From Candidatus Bathyarchaeota archaeon (lineage in GTDB: Archaea; Thermoproteota; CALKCG01; B24; DRYS01), in assembly GCA_025058595.1 (NCBI GenBank), contig JANXEK010000004.1, positions 18,216 through 82,215 of the forward strand: 64,000 bases of DNA, given 5' to 3'. Both the position numbers and the translations under genes were made by a program. Positions within the stretch are counted from its first letter, which is position 1. Every line of letters starts with the position of its first letter. This document shows, piece by piece, positions 43,941-52,488 of this stretch. The notes beneath the pieces are model-generated. The model did no database searches. It worked only from the letters and a program-made list of their open reading frames with translations, and was not told the DNA's origin.

Positions 43941-45016
43941 TACTCCCCATGCTGGAGTAGGAGGAAGTTTAACTCTTCAGATGTAAGCTCGCCCCTCTTA
44001 ACAAGCTCGACAGCTTTAGCGAAGAAATTCAAGGTATGGATATTAGAGAACGGTTTACTTATTCTCGTGTACCTGTCAGCCTCGTGTATAGGGTATGGTA
44101 TACCCATAACGTTCGCAGAAGACACTATAAGGGAGACAGCTTCCTCGAGCATATCTAGGTTGAAGCTGGGGATCTCTATCCTAAAAGGTATAACCCAAGT
44201 CTTAACATAGCTACTATAAACATCCGATACCTCTATACCAAGCTCTTCAGCTATCTTAACGTAGGATTCTGAAACCTTATTCTTCATAGGGAATGGCTCC
44301 GTATATTCATTCTCATCCATTATCAAGCTTAGGAATATCGCGTCCCTAAACTTCTCGTAACCGAGAAGTCTACCATAATAATTCATACAGCTACGTTTAA
44401 CAAAGCCTAGAATCAGGACGTCGTTCTCCTCGCATACCCTCAACAGTTCTAACGCTTGTATAACGGTATAGGTGAAGTCGTATCTATACTCACTAGAATC
44501 TGAATTGTTAGGATAGAGTCTAGGATTCAAAACGATACCACCATCTATTATTAGGTAATCTGGATTCCAAAGCTCTACAGCCTTCTTAGCTACGTAGTAT
44601 TCTAGGGCCATATGAAGGAGGTTCTCCCTTCTTTCAGGTTCATCATCTACAGCCCATATATCCGGCGGTCCTGATACGCATAGTGGTTCACCTTTAAACT
44701 CCATCCCCTCAAAAAGTACGGCGACTGCATTGTATATCGGCACGTAAGCAAACCTGAAATGTACACCGTTATGTCCTGCATCAACTCCGACTATACGTCT
44801 AGAAGCTAGTATCCCTCTATCTACTATGCAACGTCTAGTCCTTATAATACCCCTCAGATTTTCAGCTACATGCCTACACTCCTTTACATACCCTCTGAAT
44901 CTCTCTATCAAAAGATCGGTACCCTTCTCTATCATATTCTGATATAGCTCAGAGTAAACTAGCTCATAACCTGTATCATGGAGGGTCTTCGGATGCATTT
45001 TATTGTTGGCTAACAT
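43895..45016 (-). CDS. nurA: NurA-domain nuclease
   Basis: 373 residues. NurA is the 5'-3' nuclease that works with HerA at DNA ends. RRIVGVDAGHNGVHFRF near residue 70 holds the first metal Asp, DYLIIDGGIVLNPR near 155 a second acidic site, and LLQHGEYWALT near the C-terminus the conserved His. Overlaps herA by 46 bp, so the pair is coexpressed; mre11 and rad50, often next to them in archaea, are not in this window. Confidence 0.8.
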   Translation of the reverse strand: MLANNKMHPKTLHDTGYELVYSELYQNMIEKGTDLLIERFRGYVKECRHVAENLRGIIRTRRCIVDRGILASRRIVGVDAGHNGVHFRFAYVPIYNAVAVLFEGMEFKGEPLCVSGPPDIWAVDDEPERRENLLHMALEYYVAKKAVELWNPDYLIIDGGIVLNPRLYPNNSDSSEYRYDFTYTVIQALELLRVCEENDVLILGFVKRSCMNYYGRLLGYEKFRDAIFLSLIMDENEYTEPFPMKNKVSESYVKIAEELGIEVSDVYSSYVKTWVIPFRIEIPSFNLDMLEEAVSLIVSSANVMGIPYPIHEADRYTRISKPFSNIHTLNFFAKAVELVKRGELTSEELNFLLLQHGEYWALTDTTNKGSWEL

Positions 45017-45074
45017 TTTTAAACACCAAACACACCTAATTACTATTAAGGTATAGGTTAGGGGAGACTTATAA

Positions 45075-45518
45075 ATGTTGTTGAATGTTCAACAATCAAA
45101 AAATCAAGCAGAGGGGGGATACGGAAAGGATGACAGAATACATATCCGTTTAAAATTCGGTGATCTTGAGGTTGATGTTGAATGTAGACAAGAACAACTC
45201 AAAGATATCATAGATACATTCCTATCTAGTTTGAGGGAGAAGGGCCTACCTACGATATCTCCCACCGTGAGTACTAGCTATACTAGGGGTGGTGAGCCTA
45301 AAACATGTCGTGACATTATATTGAGTCTATGGAGGAACGGCTGGTTCTCCACCAGTAGAAGCCTCTCAGAAGTTGATGAAGAGATGTCTAGGATGGGATA
45401 TCATTATAATAGGAGTGCTATAGCTCATAGTCTCGCCGATCTTGTGAGGGAGGGTATCCTATCTAGAGAGGGGCGGAAAGGTAGCTATAGATATTTACAG
45501 AAGAGACCACCCATATAG
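45075..45518 (+). CDS. Winged-helix protein with N-terminal GDL module (paralogue 1)
   Basis: 147 residues. The N-terminus has IRLKFGDLEVDVECRQEQLKDIIDTFL, a beta-beta-alpha pattern shared with the proteins at 46383 and 46900. The C-terminus is a winged helix (ILSLWRNGWFSTSRSLSEVDEEM ... SAIAHSLADLVREGILSREG). Probably a DNA-binding regulator or chromatin-type protein; no named family recognised. Divergent from nurA, sharing a 58-bp promoter region. Confidence 0.65.
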   Translation: MLLNVQQSKNQAEGGYGKDDRIHIRLKFGDLEVDVECRQEQLKDIIDTFLSSLREKGLPTISPTVSTSYTRGGEPKTCRDIILSLWRNGWFSTSRSLSEVDEEMSRMGYHYNRSAIAHSLADLVREGILSREGRKGSYRYLQKRPPI

Positions 45519-45546
45519 TACTAATCTATGTATGGTGTAGAGTATC

Positions 45547-46251
45547 CTACTCTTCAGATTCACTCGTCTTCCATCCAGCGAATCCTAGTATGTATACTAT
45601 CTTATCGAAGAGTAATGCAAGCTTCTCCATATCTGTATTCTGATCTATTATGAATACGAGTTGTAACTGAAGGTTAACCCCGGCTTTCGTCACTGGTAAT
45701 TCTCTCCTGATAGCTTCTCTCCTCGGCTTCTTCTTTTCCCTAACCTGTTCTACAGGTTTAAGCTTCTTAGTTTCCACTCCTTCCCATTCGAATGCGTAGT
45801 TTAACATATCTAGGAAGCTCTGTATACCTACGAGATCTACTTTCGCATCACCGACTATCGACGGTATTTCAGCCATTAACCTCCGCCGATCAAATCCCTC
45901 TGCTTCTATCCTCTCTACGATGCTCATCACTACTTCATTTTTCATAAGTAAGTTCTGTAGAGCTCTCTTCGCAACATCCGAGTCTGGGTCTATCCTATAA
46001 GCTGCTACAAACTTGATAGCATCCTCTGCTAGCTTATATTTCTTAGGAGTATCTTTAGATTCCTCTATAAACCCCCAAGATTTGAAGAATGCATTATTAC
46101 GGCTTACATTCTTCTCATCTACCCCAGCTCTCTCTGCTACATCTTTCACGGAGATATACTCTCTATCAGCCCCAGCGTTGAGATAGCTTACAAGAACCTG
46201 GCAGAGCCTCTCCCAGCTTAACCTACGCGGTAGTTTAAATTCCTGCATCAA
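45547..46251 (-). CDS. Winged-helix protein, DUF5343-like
   Basis: 234 residues. N-terminal winged helix (ISVKDVAERAGVDEKNVSRNNAFFKSWGFIEE), a helical middle, a basic linker (REKKKPRREAIRRE), and a C-terminal beta-alpha unit (GVNLQLQLVFIIDQNTDMEKLALLFDKI) of the DUF5343 type. Function unknown. It faces the three GDL-module proteins; the intergenic space toward 46383 may hold a shared control region. Confidence 0.62.
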   Translation of the reverse strand: MMQEFKLPRRLSWERLCQVLVSYLNAGADREYISVKDVAERAGVDEKNVSRNNAFFKSWGFIEESKDTPKKYKLAEDAIKFVAAYRIDPDSDVAKRALQNLLMKNEVVMSIVERIEAEGFDRRRLMAEIPSIVGDAKVDLVGIQSFLDMLNYAFEWEGVETKKLKPVEQVREKKKPRREAIRRELPVTKAGVNLQLQLVFIIDQNTDMEKLALLFDKIVYILGFAGWKTSESEE

Positions 46252-46382
46252 CCTCCAGTCTAAGTATGAGGCTTAGCTGCATGTAAATATTTTGTGCTTC
46301 ACGATAACGAATGTTATACTGATTTTCGTTAATTTTTAAAAGTAGTCTACTTCATATTCATATATCAAGAGGTGCTGTCCTC

Positions 46383-46916
46383 ATGTCGCAGCATACATCA
46401 GATTCTACACGGGAGATAGAGGTTATAGTTAAGAAGGGTGATCTACAGATCGAGTTCAAAGGGTCGATCGATGATGTTATCAGATGTCTTCTTAAATTCA
46501 TAAGCGAGATACATCCTACATGGTTTCTCGCCTCGAAGCTTGCACTTAAAGTGGATTTAGTCGAAGTATTCGAAGCTATGACGGGTATATTGGCAGTAGG
46601 CTCTGAAGGACCCACCGTGATAGTCGATAGGAGTAAATTAACGGATATAGAATCTATATGGTTTTCTTTAGCTAAAGCTTGGATAGCCTCTCGGATAGGG
46701 TTATCCGATGATGATACGGTAACGAGTAGGGATATACAGAGAGATACAGGAGTTAAACCTGGTACCGTATCGGCTCGTCTAAGCGAGCTAGCGAATCAAG
46801 GTTATCTCGATAAACCTAAGAGGGGTGCGTATAGGCTTACATCTCTAGGGTTGAAAAAGCTTATCGAGGATATCATACCTAACATTAAGAGTAGAATAAG
46901 TGTTGGCCGAGGATAA
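46383..46916 (+). CDS. Winged-helix protein with N-terminal GDL module (paralogue 2)
   Basis: 177 residues. IEVIVKKGDLQIEFKGSIDDVIRCLLKFISEI is the same module as in paralogue 1; a hydrophobic linker follows, then a winged helix (RDIQRDTGVKPGTVSARLSELANQGYLDKPKRG). ATG 46383 is preceded by GAGGTG at 8-bp spacing and a TATA-like box near 46333-46342. The downstream paralogue overlaps its last 17 bases, so the two are an operon. Confidence 0.7.
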   Translation: MSQHTSDSTREIEVIVKKGDLQIEFKGSIDDVIRCLLKFISEIHPTWFLASKLALKVDLVEVFEAMTGILAVGSEGPTVIVDRSKLTDIESIWFSLAKAWIASRIGLSDDDTVTSRDIQRDTGVKPGTVSARLSELANQGYLDKPKRGAYRLTSLGLKKLIEDIIPNIKSRISVGRG

Positions 46917-47394
46917 GCTCTACGTACATATAGAGTATGGGGATTTGAAAGCCGACTTTACGGGATCAGCCGATGAGGTATTAAGATCTATAGTAAGATT
47001 CCTATCTAAGATCCTACCTAGCTTGAGGATCGTAGAGGAGCTTATCTATAAGCCTAGCCTTGAAGGGTTAGCCGAAGCTTTGAAAGATATAGTCAAGGTA
47101 AGCGAAGGCGTACCCATGCTATCCACTCAGACTAATTTCGCGACGCATAGCCTTGTATTGATAGGTTTAGCCGCGAAGTATCTATCGTTCAATATAGGTT
47201 TATCTGAGGATGAATGTATGGATGCTAGGGAGCTATCGATATTCACAGGTAAATCTGAGAAAACTGTGAGAAACATCTTACCGAAACTTCTAGAGAAAGG
47301 TTTGATAACGAGGACGGAGAAGGGTAGATATGCTATCACCATACTAGGGTTGAAGAAGGTTGAAGAGGAAATAGTCGGCAGGGTTAGCCAGTAG
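46900..47394 (+). CDS. Winged-helix protein with N-terminal GDL module (paralogue 3)
   Basis: 164 residues. YVHIEYGDLKADFTGSADEVLRSIVRFLSKILP is very close to paralogue 2 over the first 35 residues, and the C-terminus is again a winged helix (ELSIFTGKSEKTVRNILPKLLEKGLITRTEKG). The start is GTG 46900 or TTG 46903, inside the end of paralogue 2, so translation is coupled. Probably the two proteins act together. Confidence 0.7.
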   Translation: MLAEDKLYVHIEYGDLKADFTGSADEVLRSIVRFLSKILPSLRIVEELIYKPSLEGLAEALKDIVKVSEGVPMLSTQTNFATHSLVLIGLAAKYLSFNIGLSEDECMDARELSIFTGKSEKTVRNILPKLLEKGLITRTEKGRYAITILGLKKVEEEIVGRVSQ

Positions 47395-47397
47395 TCT

Positions 47398-49293
47398 TTA
47401 CATCCTTTCTAACGGTTTTATGCCTAGTATTCTTAGAGCAGAAGCTAGGGTGGATTTAAACGCGTATACAAGTTTTAATCTAGCTATCTTTAATTCTCGA
47501 GGTTCTGCTTTAAGTACTGGGAGCTTATCGTAGAATGTGTTGAACTTCATAGCTAGTTCGTTAGCGTATTCTGCTATCGTATGTACAGCTAGATTCTCCG
47601 AAGAGCTCCATACGATTTCCGGATACTTGGATATATGTATCAGTAGATCCTCCTCCAACCTATCGGTTAACAATACTGGATCGAAATCTACGTCGATATA
47701 GTCTACATCGGCTTTAGCTAGTATACTGGATGCTCTAGCATGAGCGTATTGTAGGAATGGTCCGCTGTTCATCTCGAAGTTGAGGACTCTATCCCAGTTG
47801 AAAGTTATATCCTTCTCAGGAGATACGCTGATTAACGCATATTTAACAGCTCCTACTGCTATAGCTTCGGCTACCCTGCTAGCCTCCTCAGTATCGATGT
47901 TAGGTGAACGTTTACGTATCTCGGTTAAAGCTCTAATCTTAGCTTCATCTAAAACCTCATCTAAAGTTATTATACGCCCCCTCCTACTAGACATCTTGTA
48001 TCCTGGAAGCTTTACGAGACCGTAGAATAGAGGCTTATATCTCTCGAAGACTCTTTCCAATCCTAAGGTCGAAAGAGCTATCATAAGCTGGGTTTGAGGC
48101 AGCTTCTGATCTACGCCTATAACGGTTACAGAGAGATCGTACTGTTTAAGCTTACGGAATGCATAGGCTATATCCCTAGTCGTATATAGCGTCGTCCCAT
48201 CAGCTCTCGTAAGCGTTAATGGTGGCGTCTCTATATCGATGCCTATATATCTTTCCAACCCTAGGTTCCTAGCCGCTTCAGCTACGTCGAATACTAGAGC
48301 CGACTCCACGAATCTACAGTACGGTGTAAGCCTTAGCATAGATAGCATTCTATCCACTTCACCGCTCCATACAAGCTCACTCTCCCAATCCCATGAATCG
48401 AACTCCACACCTATACGCGATAGAGTCTCCTTGAAGCCCTCTAGACATAGGGATACGACCTCTCTAATCAGCTTGACGATACCCTCATCCGTATACCCCT
48501 CATAGGATCTATTCATCTCCGATATACTTGCCTCCGGGTCTCTATCTGCTTCGATAGATTCTAGAAGCTTATCGAAAAGCTTCTCATCCCTACTCCTAAG
48601 TTCAGCCGCTACACCCACCCAATCGTCTAGCTGTGAAGTTAGCCTTCTATATTCATCATCAGATTGCTTAGATCTACACGATTCAAGCTCTGATTTCAAT
48701 CGTCTAACCTCTAGTATGCATGAAGTCGCTGCGTAGATGAAGCCTAGGAACCTATCGGGCTTCCCCTCTGCTTTAGGTCTACCGAGTAGATCATACCCGT
48801 AAGCTAGTATCGATACCTGTCTACCTACATCATCTATATAGAAGTGTTTATGGACTTCGTATCCTCTAGCCTTCAGTAGCGATGCGATCGAATCTCCAAG
48901 GAAGCTATTCCTAGCATGCCCTATCCCTATCGGATGTATAGGGTTCACGCTTGTATGTTCGACTATAACTTTCAAACCTCTATCAGATTCTAATCGACCC
49001 CATTCTTCACCTAGAGATTGTATCGAAGATATGAGAAGCTTGAAGAATGTAGGCTTCTCGAGGTGGAAGTTAAGGTAGCCTGGACCTGCTACATCTACTC
49101 TAGCGATAAGCTTCCTATTAGCTCTATCTATCCTTGACTTTACTTCGAAAGCTAAGCTACGCTGATTCAACCCTGACTTCTTAGCTAGCATCATACATAC
49201 AGGTGTAGCAAGCTCACCGTATACATGGGATGGTGGAGGCTCGAAAGGTATATCTCCCGGCTCTATATCGAGTTCTGTTAGGGCTTGAGACAC
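47398..49293 (-). CDS. argS: Arginyl-tRNA synthetase
   Basis: Class I synthetase, 631 residues: VEHTSVNPIHPIGIGHARN near residue 112 (HIGH-type motif), the connective peptide, and KMSSRRGRIITLDE near 437 (KMSKS-type), plus the C-terminal anticodon-binding helices. The GTG 49293 start lacks part of the first helix seen in relatives; the frame stays open upstream (KLFEDECRGL) to a TGA but without a standard start codon, so the true N-terminus is uncertain. Confidence 0.94.
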   Translation of the reverse strand: MSQALTELDIEPGDIPFEPPPSHVYGELATPVCMMLAKKSGLNQRSLAFEVKSRIDRANRKLIARVDVAGPGYLNFHLEKPTFFKLLISSIQSLGEEWGRLESDRGLKVIVEHTSVNPIHPIGIGHARNSFLGDSIASLLKARGYEVHKHFYIDDVGRQVSILAYGYDLLGRPKAEGKPDRFLGFIYAATSCILEVRRLKSELESCRSKQSDDEYRRLTSQLDDWVGVAAELRSRDEKLFDKLLESIEADRDPEASISEMNRSYEGYTDEGIVKLIREVVSLCLEGFKETLSRIGVEFDSWDWESELVWSGEVDRMLSMLRLTPYCRFVESALVFDVAEAARNLGLERYIGIDIETPPLTLTRADGTTLYTTRDIAYAFRKLKQYDLSVTVIGVDQKLPQTQLMIALSTLGLERVFERYKPLFYGLVKLPGYKMSSRRGRIITLDEVLDEAKIRALTEIRKRSPNIDTEEASRVAEAIAVGAVKYALISVSPEKDITFNWDRVLNFEMNSGPFLQYAHARASSILAKADVDYIDVDFDPVLLTDRLEEDLLIHISKYPEIVWSSSENLAVHTIAEYANELAMKFNTFYDKLPVLKAEPRELKIARLKLVYAFKSTLASALRILGIKPLERM

Positions 49294-49463
49294 TAATCCT
49301 CTACACTCATCCTCGAATAGCTTCCAGGGCCTCCTCGAAACCTCTAAGATTCCATACCCCCTCCTTCAATACGTATAACCACCATTAAGCTCTAGATAGA
49401 TCGTTCTATTAGAGCCGGCTTAATAATTTATAAGGTTTTACACCGCTCTATTTAGGCTATAGT

Positions 49464-50828
49464 TTGTCTGGAGTACTTTCTTATCCCCCTAAAGATGTAT
49501 CTGAACGTTTGAAGTCTGGAGTTCTAAGGGTAGCGGTCGTCGGGTACAGCGGCTCCCCGGCTCCGCTAGCGTATGCTTATGGGAGGATAGGTGCTCGTGT
49601 ATCCGTAGTCGATATGGATGTCTGCTCTGCTGAATCCTTCGTTAAGATGGTTATCGGGAGTAGGTATTCTTCAGCTATCTCTAGGCTTCTAAGGAGCGGC
49701 ATGATATGTGTAGCTTCTGATAGGATTGAAGCAATATCGGAGTCTGATATCATAGATATATTTGTGCCGATAAGATTCTCCGAGGTAGGTCGGCCAGACT
49801 ATTCTATTTTGTATAAGCTATCTGAGGAAGTGGGTAGAGGGCTTAGCGAGGGTAAACTTATAATCTCGAGTACTATCACGCCTCCAGGCATGACTGAGGA
49901 TGTCATAGTGGATCTATTGGAAAGGTTCTCTGGTTTGAAAGCGGGTGATAGCTTCGGTTTAGCTTATACCCCCTACGAGCCTCTACAGATGGAAGGAAGC
50001 GATTCTACGGTTAAAATCCTAGCGGCGGTAGATAAGAGGAGTCTAGATATAGCTGAGGCTATCGTAAGCACGGTGTACGGTTGTAAGATATTTAAGATAG
50101 ATAGTATACGATGCGCTGAAGCTATAAAGCTATTCGATAGCGTCTCCAAGTATATATTACACGCGTTTACCTATGAGCTTATAGAGATTTGCGGTAGGTT
50201 AGGATTGGATAATAGATCTTTAAACTATTCCATAGAGGCTCTATATTCTTCTTCGTATCAAACCCCACCAAATTGGGCTTATCTATCGGAGAATGCGAAG
50301 CTTCTACTAGATCTATGCGAGGCGTATAAACTTAAACCTAAACTTCTCGATGCAGCTTTGAGGGTGGGTGAAAGTATATCTAGAATCCACCTCTCTATGA
50401 TTAGAGAAGCTGCTAAACAGATAGGTAAACCGCTTAGGAGGTGTAGCGTCGCGCTTATAGGTCAACCCGATAGAACCTTTATAAGCGGTGGTACGATAGG
50501 TTCCCCGACTATAGATCTAGCTTTAAGGCTTAGAAAGATGAAGGTCTACGTGAAGGTATTCGATCCCTATGCTCTAGAAGAGCCGGGTAAAGCTGGGTTT
50601 AAGGTATCTAGGAGGATAGAAGAGTGCTTGGAAGGTGCAGATATCATAGTGATTCTACCCGAATCTAGATATATGAAGAATATCATCATAAGGAAGCTCG
50701 GTGTAGCTAAAGCTTTAGCCAAGAATAACCCTGTTATAGTCGATTTAGCTGGAATTATCGATAGGGTCGAAGTATCTAGGTTAGGCTTCGTATATTTGGG
50801 ATTGGACGGTGTCTCCCTTGCCAGGTAG
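49464..50828 (+). CDS. UDP-glucose/GDP-mannose dehydrogenase-family protein, divergent
   Basis: 454 residues arranged as NAD domain, dimer helix domain and C-terminal domain of the nucleotide-sugar dehydrogenase family. The NAD loop is altered (VAVVGYSGSPAPLAYA instead of GxGxxG) and the segment where the catalytic Cys should be reads ALYSSSYQTPPNW with no Cys, so oxidation of the sugar by the usual route is doubtful. It is followed, with a 20-bp overlap, by a Gfo/Idh/MocA dehydrogenase. Exact role unknown. Confidence 0.72.
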   Translation: MSGVLSYPPKDVSERLKSGVLRVAVVGYSGSPAPLAYAYGRIGARVSVVDMDVCSAESFVKMVIGSRYSSAISRLLRSGMICVASDRIEAISESDIIDIFVPIRFSEVGRPDYSILYKLSEEVGRGLSEGKLIISSTITPPGMTEDVIVDLLERFSGLKAGDSFGLAYTPYEPLQMEGSDSTVKILAAVDKRSLDIAEAIVSTVYGCKIFKIDSIRCAEAIKLFDSVSKYILHAFTYELIEICGRLGLDNRSLNYSIEALYSSSYQTPPNWAYLSENAKLLLDLCEAYKLKPKLLDAALRVGESISRIHLSMIREAAKQIGKPLRRCSVALIGQPDRTFISGGTIGSPTIDLALRLRKMKVYVKVFDPYALEEPGKAGFKVSRRIEECLEGADIIVILPESRYMKNIIIRKLGVAKALAKNNPVIVDLAGIIDRVEVSRLGFVYLGLDGVSLAR

Positions 50829-51771
50829 ATTGAAGGTTGCTCTTATAGGATGTGGATCTTGGGGTGGTAACCATGCTAGGGTATACTTTGAGTTGAACGA
50901 TGTATGCGAGCTTGTAGCTGTATGCGATGTAGATAGGGAGAGGGCTGAGAAGGTCGCCAGAAGGTATGGTTGTAAAGCGTATACAGATTACCGGGAGCTT
51001 ATAAGGGATTGGAAACCTGAAGCTGTGAGTATATGTACGCCCTCATCTACTCATTTCGAGATAGCGTACGAAGTTGTCAGAGATGGTATAGATGTCCTCG
51101 TAGAGAAGCCTATGTGTACTTCTGTAAATGATGCTTTGAAGCTTGTATCCGAAGCTGAGCGTAGAGGTGTAGTATTGATGCCTGGGCATATAGAATGCTT
51201 TAACCCAGGGGTTAGGAGGGTTAGATCGATGATCGAGGAGGGTAGACTAGGCGATATACTTATGCTTACGGCTAAAAGGGTTTCATACTGGCCTGAGAGG
51301 ATCGGCGACGTAGGTATAGTTATGGATACGGTGATACACGATGTATACGTGTTCAGATATCTACTATCAGAGGATCCGAGTGAGGTTTACGCTTTAGCGG
51401 GTAGGCTTATGCATAGATTCGAAGATTATGTAGGTGTAATTTTAAGGTATGGGGGGTCGACTATAGGTTTCATAGAAGCTAACTGGATGACACCTAGGAA
51501 GGTTAGGAATCTAACGGTAACGGGGAGTAACGCTATAGTATCCCTAGACTATCTAACCCAGGAGATAGTGTACGAGAATAAGGACTCCATACTTACACCT
51601 ATATCTAGATGGGATGAACCCCTAAAGATAGAGATAAGACACTTCATAGAAGCATCCCTAGGTAAATGCAGACTAGAGGTAACAGGATACGATGGATTAG
51701 AAGCTTTAAAGGTTTGTGAAGCGATACTAGAATCTAGCAGGACTCATAAACCCGTGAAGCTCGAGAGGTGA
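50809..51771 (+). CDS. Gfo/Idh/MocA-family oxidoreductase (sugar-nucleotide 3-dehydrogenase-like)
   Basis: 320 residues: VALIGCGSWGGNHARVY near the start (NAD loop), the family EKPMCTSVNDA near residue 100, and GHIECFNPGVRR near 126, a segment seen in UDP-GlcNAc(A) 3-dehydrogenases of the WlbA type. It overlaps the preceding gene, so both probably modify an activated sugar for surface glycans. Confidence 0.82.
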   Translation: MSPLPGRLKVALIGCGSWGGNHARVYFELNDVCELVAVCDVDRERAEKVARRYGCKAYTDYRELIRDWKPEAVSICTPSSTHFEIAYEVVRDGIDVLVEKPMCTSVNDALKLVSEAERRGVVLMPGHIECFNPGVRRVRSMIEEGRLGDILMLTAKRVSYWPERIGDVGIVMDTVIHDVYVFRYLLSEDPSEVYALAGRLMHRFEDYVGVILRYGGSTIGFIEANWMTPRKVRNLTVTGSNAIVSLDYLTQEIVYENKDSILTPISRWDEPLKIEIRHFIEASLGKCRLEVTGYDGLEALKVCEAILESSRTHKPVKLER

Positions 51772-51777
51772 AAGATA

Positions 51778-52053
51778 TTGAAGAGAAGGCTTATGGATTA
51801 CCTGGCATGCCCTATAGATAAACACCACCCGCTAGACCTGATAATCTTCGAAGAGGAGGGAGAAGAGATAACAGAAGCTATCATAATATGCTGGAAATGC
51901 AGGAGATACTACCCTGTTAAAGACGGTATACCAGAAATGCTCCCAGATCAGCTAAGAGATAGAAGGGAGGATATAGCATTCCTAGAGAAATGGAAAGATA
52001 GAATACCTAGAGAGATACTCGAAGAAGGCAAGCCATACCCCCTTAAGAAGTAA
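51778..52053 (+). CDS. Trm112/UPF0434-like zinc-ribbon protein
   Basis: 91 residues. LMDYLACPIDKHHPL at the start and CWKCRRYYPVKDGIPEML in the middle are the Trm112 pattern (a zinc site and the GIPxML strand). Trm112 activates several methyltransferases in eukaryotes and archaea. TTG 51778 has GAGGTGA seven bases upstream. It ends the sugar-gene run, 45 bp before tRNA-Gln. Confidence 0.85.
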   Translation: MKRRLMDYLACPIDKHHPLDLIIFEEEGEEITEAIIICWKCRRYYPVKDGIPEMLPDQLRDRREDIAFLEKWKDRIPREILEEGKPYPLKK

Positions 52054-52098
52054 AAGTTTTAGCCTAGAATCCTAAAACATAGGTATATCTCGAAGAGT

Positions 52099-52172
52099 AG
52101 CCCGGTGGTGCAGCCTGGTAAGCATGGAGGCCTTTGGAGCCTCCGACGGGAGTTCGAATCTCCCCCGGGCTA
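52099..52172 (+). tRNA. tRNA-Gln (anticodon UUG)
   Basis: Cloverleaf: acceptor AGCCCGG with CCGGGCU, D-arm GUGC with GCAU, anticodon stem GAGGC with GCCUC around the loop CUUUGGA (anticodon UUG), T-arm GGGAG-UUCGAAU-CUCCC, discriminator A. No intron. A TTTTAG-containing AT-rich box lies about 40 bp upstream. Confidence 0.95.
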
Positions 52173-52241
52173 TAGGATTTCCACGATAATATCCATTTAA
52201 TGCTACTTCTACTACTATTTACGAGTGTTAACACCTACGTT

Positions 52242-52327
52242 GGGTCGGTCTCAGGATCGTCCTCTCAAAGCCTTAAGAGAAGATCGTTCACCTAGCCTCG
52301 TGACTTCGAGCTCACTAGGTGAGACCC
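52242..52327 (+). ncRNA. Candidate structured RNA downstream of tRNA-Gln
   Basis: The segment is bounded by GGGUC/GGUCUC (52242-52252) facing GAGACCC (52321-52327). Inside are CACCUAG (52289-52295) with CUAGGUG (52315-52321), capped by CUCG/CGAG, and a CUCU/AGAG arm near 52263-52280. A T-rich stretch (ctatttttc) starts 10 bases after the outer helix and could be a terminator. No family recognised; strand assumed from the T-rich end. It may instead be a decayed element. Confidence 0.4.
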
Positions 52328-52375
52328 ATTTAATGTCTATTTTTCAAAACTTTTCTTAAGCCAGCTTCGTTTATC

Positions 52376-52483
52376 TTAGACCTTCCACCCCTCTTCTTCT
52401 AGGTATTCTTCGTATCGTCCTATCGTTTTGTCTATTTGTTCTTCTATGAATTCTGCGGCATCCAGGTATGAAGTATCGAGCAT
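52376..52483 (-). CDS. Small ORF (35 aa), acidic helical peptide
   Basis: An ATG at 52483 opens MLDTSYLDAAEFIEEQIDKT and a charged helical tail ending EEEGWKV. The composition is that of a real small protein or of the C-terminal part of a larger one. It begins 6 bases from the 73-bp repeat copy, which could carry its promoter. No family recognised; it could be a remnant. Confidence 0.4.
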   Translation of the reverse strand: MLDTSYLDAAEFIEEQIDKTIGRYEEYLEEEGWKV

Positions 52484-52488
52484 CGATA

